Source: Anaerolineaceae bacterium (GTDB lineage Bacteria > Planctomycetota > Phycisphaerae > FEN-1346 > JAACEH01). From it: a stretch of 11,791 bases of DNA. A model generated the notes under the pieces. That model ran no database searches, was not told the DNA's origin, and was given only the letters and a program-made list of their open reading frames with translations. The first letter of the stretch is position 1; the number at the start of each line of letters is the position of its first letter. Positions 1-6,452 of this stretch are shown in pieces. Location of the stretch: NCBI GenBank assembly GCA_011682595.1, contig JAACEH010000020.1:1-11791 (forward strand), written 5' to 3'. The translations under genes were made by a program, and so were the position numbers.

Positions 1-520
1 CGTGGGTCGGGTTGGTCGAGACCGGGCGGATCAGGGGGTCGATGTAAATGTTCTCGGCCTTCACGCCCTTGGCCCCGGCGGCCTTGAGGATCGTCTCGAC
101 GGCCACAAGCCGGGCCTCGACCGTCTCCGGCATTCCCGAGTCGTCCATGGCCAGGGCCACCAGCTTGGTCTGAAACTCCGCCGCCAGCGGCATGATGCAA
201 TCCAGGCGTTCCTGCTCACCGGTCACCGAGTTGACCATCGGCTGCCCCGGGCCGTGCAGCTCGAGCCCGCTCCGCATGGCCACGGGGTTGGCCGTGTCGA
301 CGCTGATCGGCTTGTCGGTCACGGAGCGAACCTGCTCGATCATCCACTTCATGTCGTCGACCTCGCTGTCCACGCCGGTGGCCGAGTTGACGTCAATGTA
401 ATCGCCCCCGGCAGCCACCTGTCGGCTGGCCTCCTGGCGGATGAGGTCCGCGTTCTTCGAGCTTACCGCCTCGGCGATCCGTTTCCGCGTCGAGTTCAAA
501 CGTTCGGCTACAACAAGCAT
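1..520 (-). CDS. Methyltetrahydrofolate:corrinoid methyltransferase (pterin-binding TIM barrel), C-terminus beyond window
   Basis: The first 173 codons of a pterin-binding methyltransferase of the AcsE/MtgA and MetH pterin-domain family. These enzymes move the methyl group of methyl-tetrahydrofolate to the cobalt of a corrinoid protein in the cytoplasm, in the Wood-Ljungdahl pathway or in methylamine, glycine-betaine or O-demethylation routes. Family marks seen: AERLN near the start (residues 5-9), YIDVNS (41-46), ISVDT with Asp75, NSVTGE (97-102), and YIDPLI with Asp161. Asp75, the Asn near 97 and Asp161 align with pterin-contacting residues known in the family. The family is usually about 260-300 residues, so about one third is missing at the left edge. 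The ATG is fixed by AGAGGAGA five bases upstream. It is the last visible gene of the minus-strand operon, 46 bases after the HPS-RraA gene. Partner corrinoid proteins are not in view, so the methyl acceptor is unknown. Confidence 0.88.
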   Translation of the reverse strand, partial: MLVVAERLNSTRKRIAEAVSSKNADLIRQEASRQVAAGGDYIDVNSATGVDSEVDDMKWMIEQVRSVTDKPISVDTANPVAMRSGLELHGPGQPMVNSVTGEQERLDCIMPLAAEFQTKLVALAMDDSGMPETVEARLVAVETILKAAGAKGVKAENIYIDPLIRPVSTNPTH

Positions 521-566
521 TTCCGTCTCCTCTGTTTCTTGTGTGTCTGGTCCACGCTTCGGCCGC

Positions 567-1862
567 TTAGCCCTTCTTTTCCCACCGCTCCAGCTCGGCC
601 ACCCGGCCCAGAGAGCTGCGGTTGTTGATGATTTCCATCCGCTGGCGGTTCTCTTTCTCCAGCACGTCCTGGGCCCGGTTAGCCATCTCGACGGCCCTGT
701 CCTTGGGCAACACCATCACCCCGTCCTCGTCGCCGACCATCCAGTCGCCGGGCATCACCTTCTGGCCGCCGACAATAATCGGCCGCCCGATCTCGCCCAG
801 CCCCTTAGGCTCGCCGGCCTGGCTGGCCACGCAGCGGCTGAAGGCCGGGAACCCCAGCCGGCGAATCTCCGCCGTGTCGCGGACCGCCCCGTCCACCACC
901 ACGCCGCCCAGGCCTTTGAGCTTCGCGCTCTCGGTGGCCAACTCGCCCCATATGGCCGGCGGTTTGCCGCCGGAGTCGATGACGATGACCTCTCCCTCCG
1001 CAGCCGTGTCGATGGCCAGCACCGCCTTGGAAAAATCCCCGGGCAAGGTGCGGACCGTCACCGCCGGGCCGACCAGCTTGACCCCGGGCGCCCGGCAGTG
1101 TATCCCCTCCAGGCAGGGCCGGCGGTGAGCGCCGTCACTGATGTTGGCCGTCGAGACGCGGAGGAGCACTTCGCGAATATCCTCGGCCCCGGCCCGGCGG
1201 AACAGTTCCGTCGGCACCCTGGCCAGCGTGTCGGCCGCCCGGCGAATGTCGCCCGTCGCCCGGGCGGGGTCCGCGGCCTTGGTGATCGCGCCGCCGATGA
1301 TGACGATCCTGGCCCCGGCCTCAATGGCCGCCACAACCGTCTCGGAGTTGATGCCGCCGGCCGCGGCCACCGGAATGTCGACCGCCGCGACGATCTCCCG
1401 CAGCTTGTCCAGCGACTGCAGGCCGCGCATCTGGTCGTCGATGGGCAGGTGGACGTTGATGAAGGCGGCGCCCCACCTCTGGCAGTTCTTCGACAGGGTA
1501 ACGTAGTCCTGGACGCCCAGGATGTCGACGCCGACCTGGAGGCCGTAATTGTTGCCGGCCTCGATCGATTCGCGGATCGTGGCCTCGCTGCAGGCCCCGA
1601 GGCAGATGGCCATGTCGGCTCCGGCCTTGGCGGCACACTCCATCTCGATCCGCCCGGCGTCGGCCGTCTTCAGGTCGGCCAGGATGGTCTTGTCGGGGAA
1701 GGCCTTCCGCAACTGCCGGACCGAGTCGAGCCCCTCGCTTTTTATGAGCGGCGTGCCGGCCTCGACGATGTCGATGCCCTCCGGCACGGCCAGGCCGGCC
1801 ACCTGCATGGCCCGGCTCAGGTTCACAAAATCGAGAGCCAGTTGTAACCGCACTTCGCTCAT
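567..1862 (-). CDS. Bifunctional 3-hexulose-6-phosphate synthase / RraA-like protein
   Basis: A 431-residue fusion. Residues 1-215 are an OMP-decarboxylase-superfamily barrel of the hexulose-6-phosphate synthase (HPS) / 3-keto-L-gulonate-6-phosphate decarboxylase group: LALD (Asp11), IDIVEAGTPLI (Glu34), ADLKTAD with the Asp63-Lys65-Asp68 catalytic set, VHLPIDDQ (138-144), and the phosphate loops AAAGGI (166-171) and IIGGAI (188-193). HPS joins formaldehyde to ribulose 5-phosphate. Residues 220-431 are RraA-like: WGELAT (305-310), DGAVRDT (324-330, with Arg328 and Asp329 as expected for the metal/oxyacid site) and GDEDGVMVLP (377-386). Archaeal proteins of this two-domain form are annotated as HPS/ribonuclease regulator, but RraA folds also serve as class II aldolases or decarboxylases, so the role of the second half is open. 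AAAGGGA overlapping the queD stop codon marks the start, 12 bases after queD. The partner isomerase (PHI) is not in the window. Confidence 0.87.
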   Translation of the reverse strand: MSEVRLQLALDFVNLSRAMQVAGLAVPEGIDIVEAGTPLIKSEGLDSVRQLRKAFPDKTILADLKTADAGRIEMECAAKAGADMAICLGACSEATIRESIEAGNNYGLQVGVDILGVQDYVTLSKNCQRWGAAFINVHLPIDDQMRGLQSLDKLREIVAAVDIPVAAAGGINSETVVAAIEAGARIVIIGGAITKAADPARATGDIRRAADTLARVPTELFRRAGAEDIREVLLRVSTANISDGAHRRPCLEGIHCRAPGVKLVGPAVTVRTLPGDFSKAVLAIDTAAEGEVIVIDSGGKPPAIWGELATESAKLKGLGGVVVDGAVRDTAEIRRLGFPAFSRCVASQAGEPKGLGEIGRPIIVGGQKVMPGDWMVGDEDGVMVLPKDRAVEMANRAQDVLEKENRQRMEIINNRSSLGRVAELERWEKKG

Positions 1863-1874
1863 TCACCGTCCCTT

Positions 1875-2252
1875 TCACTTGCCGTCGGCAATGTACGTGG
1901 CCCCGCAGTTGTCGCTCTCCCAGGCCGTCACCCGTGTCAGGCGAACCCCATCGGGCAACTGTTTTTGTATCCCCTCGGCCAGCACCCGGGCGATGTTCTC
2001 GCTGGTCGGGTTCAAGGCATCGAAGGGCGGCACCTCGTTCAGGTAGTAATGATCAAACCGCTCGAGCACCTGGCGAGCCGCTGTCTTGGCTTCGACAAAA
2101 TCGACGACCATTCCGTCCTCGTTCAGGGCCTCGGCCGAAAGGTGGATATCGACCTTCCAGTTGTGGCCGTGCAGCCGCTCGCACTTGCCTTTGTATTGCC
2201 GCAGGTGGTGGGCCGCTCCGAATTCCATCTTGATCGTCAGTTCGTAGGCCAT
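1875..2252 (-). CDS. queD: 6-carboxytetrahydropterin synthase / PTPS-family protein (QueD)
   Basis: A 125-residue member of the 6-pyruvoyl-tetrahydropterin synthase family. QueD converts dihydroneopterin triphosphate to 6-carboxy-tetrahydropterin for queuosine and other deazapurines. Zinc ligands are visible: His15 in FGAAHH and His28/His30 in LHGHNW. Cys24 in KCERLHGH is the catalytic cysteine of the QueD type; PTPS-III proteins of the folate pathway carry Glu there instead. DHYYLNE (67-73, with catalytic Asp67-His68), NPTSENIA (81-88) and WESDNCGATY (111-120, Glu112 for pterin binding) complete the pattern. The length is normal. AAGGAG seven bases upstream supports the ATG. It is the first gene of the operon with the HPS-RraA fusion and the pterin-dependent methyltransferase, diverging from tRNA-Leu. 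No queC, queE or queF is near, so a role in supplying another pterin cannot be excluded. Confidence 0.93.
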   Translation of the reverse strand: MAYELTIKMEFGAAHHLRQYKGKCERLHGHNWKVDIHLSAEALNEDGMVVDFVEAKTAARQVLERFDHYYLNEVPPFDALNPTSENIARVLAEGIQKQLPDGVRLTRVTAWESDNCGATYIADGK

Positions 2253-2392
2253 CGGGTCTCTCCTTGCCCGGCGCGGTCCGGCGGTCCGGGCGACCCCCTA
2301 TTGTTGCCGAGACCCGCCCAAAATACAACCCCCGGAAGCGATTTGTCCGATCGACCGGCCGAGCCTCTGCGTCGAAGGCCCGAGGCGCGGAC

Positions 2393-2420
2393 TTGACAAA
2401 GCCGCGGCCGCCGCTATGAT
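2393..2420 (+). promoter_or_regulatory. Sigma70-type promoter of tRNA-Leu
   Basis: A perfect TTGACA at 2393-2398 and TATGAT at 2415-2420, separated by 16 bases. The tRNA begins 14 bases after the -10 box, leaving a leader of about 7 bases for RNase P to remove. Confidence 0.85.
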
Positions 2421-2433
2421 GCCCTCTTCCGAC

Positions 2434-2522
2434 GCGCTCGTGGCGGAACTGGCAGACGCGCTAGGTTCAGGTCCTAGTCCGGTTCAAACCGGGTGGAGGT
2501 TCGAATCCTCTCGAGCGCACCA
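2434..2522 (+). tRNA. tRNA-Leu (anticodon CAG)
   Basis: A full cloverleaf of 89 bases with encoded CCA (2520-2522). The acceptor stem pairs GCGCTCG (2434-2440) with CGAGCGC (2512-2518), and the discriminator is A2519, as usual for Leu. The anticodon stem CTAGG/CCTAG encloses TTCAGGT, putting CAG at 2468-2470 to read CTG, a favoured Leu codon in this GC-rich sequence. A long variable arm (near 2478-2496, with a CCGGTT/AACCGG stem) marks it as a class II tRNA. The T arm carries TTCGAAT in the loop. The gene stands alone between its own promoter and terminator. Confidence 0.97.
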
Positions 2523-2534
2523 CCGGCCACCTGA

Positions 2535-2572
2535 GGGCGGGACGAGAGAATAACACCGTCCCGCCCTTTTTT
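2535..2572 (+). terminator. Intrinsic terminator after tRNA-Leu
   Basis: A perfect 10-pair stem, GGGCGGGACG (2535-2544) with CGTCCCGCCC (2557-2566), a 12-base loop and six T residues immediately after. It ends the tRNA-Leu transcript and separates it from the protease operon. Confidence 0.93.
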
Positions 2573-2688
2573 GCTGTCCACCCGGCCCTATGCGGATTTG
2601 CCTAATCAATATCGATAAAATTCTTGCCCAACTTGCCCGGCGCCTCGTACAAGAGGAGAACTGGATTCAGCCGTCAGGGGAATAAATC

Positions 2689-4176
2689 GTGAATCGAATT
2701 GTCGCTTCTGCAATAGTGTGTGTTGTCGCCCTGGCCGGCTTGGCTGGCTTGGCTGGATGCCGGTCCGTCGGCCAGGCTGACGGCGGCGGACTGGCCTACG
2801 TCGAGATCGAGAACGTCATCAAGCGGGCTCGCGACATGGTCTATCCGGCCGTGGTCCGTGTCGAGGCCCGAAAGACCGAGTATTTCCGCGGCCAGAAGAA
2901 ACGCGTCGGCGGCGTCGGTTCAGGCGTCATCTTCGATCCCCAGGGCCACGTGCTGACCAACTATCACGTCGCCGGCCGGGCCGAGGAAATCAGTTGCACC
3001 CTGTTCAACAAGGAACGCGTCAAGGCCAAGCTGGTCGGGGCCGACCCCTGGACCGACCTGGCGGTTATCCAGCTCGATATGGACGAGGTCCGTCAGAAGG
3101 GCTTCCGCCTGGAGTGGGCCCCCTTCGGCGACTCCGACACCGTGCTGGAGGGCGACACCGTGGTGGCCATAGGCAGCCCTTACGGCCTGTCGCGGTCGAT
3201 CAGCTTCGGCATCATCTCCTGCCACGACCGCATCCTGTCGCAAGCCATGGACCTCGGCGGCGGCCTGGAGACCGGGCTGTTCAACACCTGGCTGCAGACC
3301 GACGCGGCGATCAACCCCGGCAACTCGGGCGGGCCGCTGGCCAACCTGCGCGGCGAAGTGATCGGCATCAACACCCGCGGCGGCGGCAACGACCTGGGCT
3401 TTGCCGTGCCGATCAACGTGGCCAAGTACGTCGTCGAACAGATCCTTGACCACGGGAAGGTGCTGCGCAGCACAATCGGAGCAGAGTTCCAGGCCCTGCA
3501 GGACTTCGAGAGTTTCCTGGAGGTCAGCAAGACCGAGGGAGCGATCGTCGGCAGCATCGAACCCGGCAGTCCGGCCGACGGCATCCTGCAGCCGCAGGAC
3601 ATTCTCCTGGAGTACAATGGCCGCAAAGTCGCGGGGCGGTACCCCGAGGAGTTGTTTGAACTGCGGCGGCTGATTGCCGACACGCCGGTGGGGACGGAGG
3701 TTGTCCTGAAGATTCGCCGCGACGGCCGGCCGGCCGAGATCACCCTGACCACCGCCGAACTGACGACCGTCCGCAGCGACGAGGTCAATTTCGACAAGTG
3801 GGGTTTCGTGGGCCAGAACATCACCAAGCGTCTGGCCATCCGCGAGAACCTCAAGGACACCAGGGGAGTCTACCTGACCGGCGTCCGTCCGGGCGAGCCG
3901 GCCCACAAGGTGCGCTTCTCCTCCGGCGATGTGATCGTCCGGGTCGGCGACGTGGATGTGGCCGACACCGACCAGTTGAAGAAACTCTACGATGAATCGG
4001 TCGAGAAGAAACAGGAGCGGGTCCTTATCAAGGTGCGCCGCGGGCCGACGGTCAAGGTCGAGGTGCTGAAGATCGAATACGACGAAGACCCGGGCCGGGA
4101 TGAAGGCCAAGAGTCGTCGGACACTGGTGGAACCGGGGACAAGAAAAAAGAGAGCGGCGAGGCGGAAAAGCCGTAG
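2689..4176 (+). CDS. HtrA/DegP-like serine protease, lipoprotein, two PDZ domains
   Basis: A 495-residue envelope protease of the HtrA (trypsin-like S1C) family, which degrades or holds misfolded proteins outside the cytoplasm. A signal peptide ends in the lipobox LAGC with Cys24, and the +2 residue is Arg, so a membrane-anchored lipoprotein is likely. The protease domain is about 45-255 with an intact triad: His93 in TNYHV, Asp123 in DPWTDLAV, Ser213 in GNSGGPL. PDZ1 is about 259-355 and PDZ2 about 370-465, with typical ILLEYNGRKV and VIVRVGDVDV strands. The last 30 residues are charged and probably disordered. The start is GTG, supported by AGGGG eight bases upstream; an in-frame alternative would lose the signal peptide. 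A related gene follows 71 bases downstream on the same strand, probably in one transcript. Substrate unknown. Confidence 0.92.
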   Translation: MNRIVASAIVCVVALAGLAGLAGCRSVGQADGGGLAYVEIENVIKRARDMVYPAVVRVEARKTEYFRGQKKRVGGVGSGVIFDPQGHVLTNYHVAGRAEEISCTLFNKERVKAKLVGADPWTDLAVIQLDMDEVRQKGFRLEWAPFGDSDTVLEGDTVVAIGSPYGLSRSISFGIISCHDRILSQAMDLGGGLETGLFNTWLQTDAAINPGNSGGPLANLRGEVIGINTRGGGNDLGFAVPINVAKYVVEQILDHGKVLRSTIGAEFQALQDFESFLEVSKTEGAIVGSIEPGSPADGILQPQDILLEYNGRKVAGRYPEELFELRRLIADTPVGTEVVLKIRRDGRPAEITLTTAELTTVRSDEVNFDKWGFVGQNITKRLAIRENLKDTRGVYLTGVRPGEPAHKVRFSSGDVIVRVGDVDVADTDQLKKLYDESVEKKQERVLIKVRRGPTVKVEVLKIEYDEDPGRDEGQESSDTGGTGDKKKESGEAEKP

Positions 4177-4247
4177 CCTCGCCCGGAGCCCACCGCAACC
4201 GCTTGCGGCAAGGCCATGGCAAGGAACTTCACAATTAGGAGTCTGGA

Positions 4248-5660
4248 ATGAAAAGTTATCGGATATTGGCCTCCCTGGTGGCCGTGGCCCTCTTGGCTTG
4301 GCCGGCCTCACCAGCCAAAGCTGACCCGCCGGCCGAGGCCCTCCGGGCGGCCTTGGCCAAAGTGCAGCCGTCGTTGGTGATCGTCTCTTTTTACATCGAA
4401 GCCGACGACGGCCAGCGGGTGGACCTTCGCTTCCTGGGTACGGTGGTCGGCAAAGACAACCTGGTGATGTTCAGCAGCCTGATCATGAGCGACCGTTACC
4501 CCATTGACCAGTACCACGATTTTCAGATCATCATCCCCGGCGACAGGGAACTCAAGACGTTCGATGCCGAGTATCTCGGCAAGGACGCCGTGGCCCGTGT
4601 TGCCTTCCTGAGGGTTACCGACGCTTCGGCTCCCCAGTTGCCGCCGCTGGAATTTGTCGAGGGGGCGCGTCTGGAGATCGGCGATCCGGTGGTCGGCTTC
4701 ATGAACCTCGGCGAGCCGGACGCCTACAAGGTGGCCACTCAGATGACCCGCGTCCAGGTGGTGATTGACAAACCTTACACGCTTTACCCGGTCAGCGGCG
4801 GACTCGGCCTGCCCGGCACGCCCGCCGTGACGCTGGACGGCAAGGTCGTCGGGCTGGTGGCCATGCACACCCTGAACCGCGGGACGAACGCCCGTCCGCG
4901 GCCCGGGAACACGCAGATCGTCTGGCCGACCGAGCGGTTCATCGAGCGCGTCAAGAACCCGCCCCAGGGCGGCAAACGCGTCAAGCTGCCCTGGCTTGGC
5001 GTTGGGGGCCTGGGCCCGGTCAGTGAAGACCTGGCCGAGTTCCTCGGTCTCGGCGACCGCCGGGGCGTGCAGATCGGCCGCGTCATCGCAGGCACCCCGG
5101 CCGCCCGGGGGGGCATGAAGGCCGAGGACATCATTCTGGCAATCGGCGGCAAGGACATCACTGGCACCGAGGGGCAGTTGGTCAAGTCGTTCCAGAACGA
5201 GATTCGCGAGCTGAAGATCGGCCAGGAAGTCGAGTTCGAGGTCTTCCGGGCCGGCAAGTCGGTCAAGCTCAAGATCACTCTGGGCGAGCAGCCGAAAACC
5301 CAGGCCGAGGCCGAGCGCTACAAGAACAAGCAGTTCGGGCTGACGGTCCGTGAGCTGGTCCTGAACGACACCGTCGGTCGCGAACTGCCGAACGACGAGA
5401 AGGGTGTTGTGGTCCACTTCATCGAGCCGGCCGGCTGGGCCGAGGCCGGCGGGCTGCAGGTTGAAGACATTGTCAAGAAGGTGCAGGGCAGCGAGATCAC
5501 CACGGTCGAGGACTTCAAGACGATCTTCGAAAAGGAGGTCGAGAAGAAACCGAAGGAGATCGTGCTGTTCGTCCTGCGGGGCTTCAAGAAGAAGGAGACC
5601 CAACTCATCCGCATCGAACCGCGGTGGGAAAGCTCCGACAAGGAGGCGGGCCAGGATTAG
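4248..5660 (+). CDS. Secreted HtrA-like pseudoprotease with two PDZ domains
   Basis: A 470-residue exported protein with the same plan as its upstream neighbour. The signal peptide is residues 1-25 with a probable cut after AKA. The trypsin-like region (about 30-235) keeps the fold's landmarks without the catalytic residues: the TNYHV position reads MFSSLIM (74-80), the DLAV position reads KDAVARVAFL (112-121) with no Asp before the AV strand, and the GNSGGPL position reads GLGLPGTPAV (185-194). PDZ1 is about 247-345 (IILAIGGKDI at 295-304) and PDZ2 about 362-457 (IVKKVQGSEI at 408-417). The C-terminus is charged. AGGAG six bases upstream fixes the ATG. It is probably made together with the active protease and could act as adaptor, chaperone or regulator; that role is inferred from the loss of the active site and the pairing. 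Confidence 0.85.
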   Translation: MKSYRILASLVAVALLAWPASPAKADPPAEALRAALAKVQPSLVIVSFYIEADDGQRVDLRFLGTVVGKDNLVMFSSLIMSDRYPIDQYHDFQIIIPGDRELKTFDAEYLGKDAVARVAFLRVTDASAPQLPPLEFVEGARLEIGDPVVGFMNLGEPDAYKVATQMTRVQVVIDKPYTLYPVSGGLGLPGTPAVTLDGKVVGLVAMHTLNRGTNARPRPGNTQIVWPTERFIERVKNPPQGGKRVKLPWLGVGGLGPVSEDLAEFLGLGDRRGVQIGRVIAGTPAARGGMKAEDIILAIGGKDITGTEGQLVKSFQNEIRELKIGQEVEFEVFRAGKSVKLKITLGEQPKTQAEAERYKNKQFGLTVRELVLNDTVGRELPNDEKGVVVHFIEPAGWAEAGGLQVEDIVKKVQGSEITTVEDFKTIFEKEVEKKPKEIVLFVLRGFKKKETQLIRIEPRWESSDKEAGQD

Positions 5661-5736
5661 CAGGCCGCCCTCCGGTCGGCCCCGGTGCCGTGGCTGGGAG
5701 CGTGTGTAGCCGCGTTTTGCGAGTTCGCCCCTCCCT

Positions 5737-5846
5737 CGTGGTCACAGATACTACTCTGCGAAGTGCCTGCTCCGCCGAAGTGCCTTCGGCTACGAAGGCC
5801 GGAAGCTCGCTACGTGGCACGAGCACCGTGACCACGGCACCCACGT
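5737..5846. repeat. Structured intergenic repeat with nested hairpins
   Basis: In the 279-base spacer before smpB. CGTGGTCAC (5737-5745) is repeated inverted as GTGACCACG (5828-5836). Inside lie a direct repeat of CGAAGTGCC (5759-5767 and 5776-5784) and a hairpin GCCTTC/GAAGGC (5782-5787, 5794-5799). At the right end ACGTGG (5812-5817) pairs with CCACGT (5841-5846) around a second hairpin, CCGTG/CACGG (5826-5837). Such stacked small palindromes look like an interspersed palindromic element rather than a gene, but no second copy is in the window. No clear T-tract terminator for the protease operon is seen here. Confidence 0.5.
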
Positions 5847-5905
5847 CTTCAAGCCGGCCACTTTTTTATGGTGCACCCACAGGGCGGCTCCCGAATTTCT
5901 TTGAG

Positions 5906-5933
5906 TTGTCGGCGTGCGGCGCTTTGCTATAAT
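5906..5933 (+). promoter_or_regulatory. Promoter of smpB, probably giving a leaderless mRNA
   Basis: A perfect TATAAT at 5928-5933 with a 4/6 -35 match TTGTCG at 5906-5911, spacer 16 bases. The smpB ATG begins only six bases after the -10 box, where transcription should start, and the AATCCAGCC before it has no Shine-Dalgarno sequence. Confidence 0.65.
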
Positions 5934-5939
5934 CCAGCC

Positions 5940-6431
5940 ATGGCCAAGAAGAAGACCGAGCCCGCCGCCGGTGGAGGCAACCCCGTGATCCGCAACCGAA
6001 AGGCGCGGTTCAATTACATTGTCGAAGACTCCCTGGAGGCCGGCATTTCGCTTCTCGGTTCGGAGGTCAAGAGCCTCCGCCTGGGCAAGGCCAATCTCGA
6101 GGAGGCCTTTGCCCGGCTCCGCAACGGCGAGGTGTTCCTCTACAACATGCACATCGGACCCTACAAGCAGGCCGGCCAGGTCCAGCACGATCCCCGGCGG
6201 CCGCGCAAGCTCCTGGTGCACCGCCGCGAGATAAAGCGCGTCCTGGACCGGGCCGTGATCGACGGTTATACGCTGGTGCCGCTGGATGTGCACTGGAAAC
6301 GGGGAAAGGCCAAAATTCAACTGGCCGTCGCCAAGGGAAAACGCCAATACGATAAGAGAGAGACGATCAAGCGCCGCGACACCGAACGCGACACCCGGCG
6401 GGAAATGACGCGGCGCAGCAGAAAACGCTGA
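5940..6431 (+). CDS. smpB: SsrA-binding protein SmpB
   Basis: A 163-residue SmpB, the protein partner of tmRNA in trans-translation, which frees stalled ribosomes and tags the unfinished protein. Family blocks are complete: NRKARFNYIVEDSLEAG (19-35), LLGSEVKSLRLGKANL (38-53), the oligonucleotide-binding barrel with YNMHIGPYKQ (68-77), HDPRRPRKLLVHRREI (83-98), and the basic tail GKRQYDKRETIKRRD (133-147) that enters the ribosome in known SmpB structures. The open frame continues upstream to a GTG at 5868, but family alignment begins after the ATG at 5940, and the promoter position agrees. The first 15 residues are a variable Lys/Pro/Gly-rich lead. No tmRNA gene is in the window. A membrane protein follows after 21 bases. 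Confidence 0.96.
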   Translation: MAKKKTEPAAGGGNPVIRNRKARFNYIVEDSLEAGISLLGSEVKSLRLGKANLEEAFARLRNGEVFLYNMHIGPYKQAGQVQHDPRRPRKLLVHRREIKRVLDRAVIDGYTLVPLDVHWKRGKAKIQLAVAKGKRQYDKRETIKRRDTERDTRREMTRRSRKR

Positions 6432-6452
6432 CTCGCAGTTGAGGAGGTCCGT

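Noticed and set aside
441..1847. Long plus-strand open frame (468 codons) opposite the HPS-RraA gene
   Set aside because: It is an antisense shadow of a recognised gene with strong third-position GC; its translation has no family features and begins without a ribosome binding site.
2598..2653. Promoter boxes before the HtrA gene (TTGCCC at 2624-2629 and TACAAG at 2648-2653, 18 apart)
   Set aside because: Both are only 4/6 matches, and another -10-like TAAAAT at 2616-2621 lacks a -35; the evidence was too weak to list a promoter.
2920..4311. Long minus-strand open frame (463 codons) opposite the HtrA protease gene
   Set aside because: Antisense shadow; the plus strand has a complete protease with triad and PDZ domains.
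4308..5603. Long minus-strand open frame (431 codons) opposite the pseudoprotease gene
   Set aside because: Antisense shadow in high-GC DNA; Leu/Asp/Gln-rich translation without domain features.
5868..5939. Upstream GTG start for SmpB adding 24 residues
   Set aside because: The extension has no SmpB similarity, and the promoter -10 box lies inside it, so a transcript from that promoter could not encode it.
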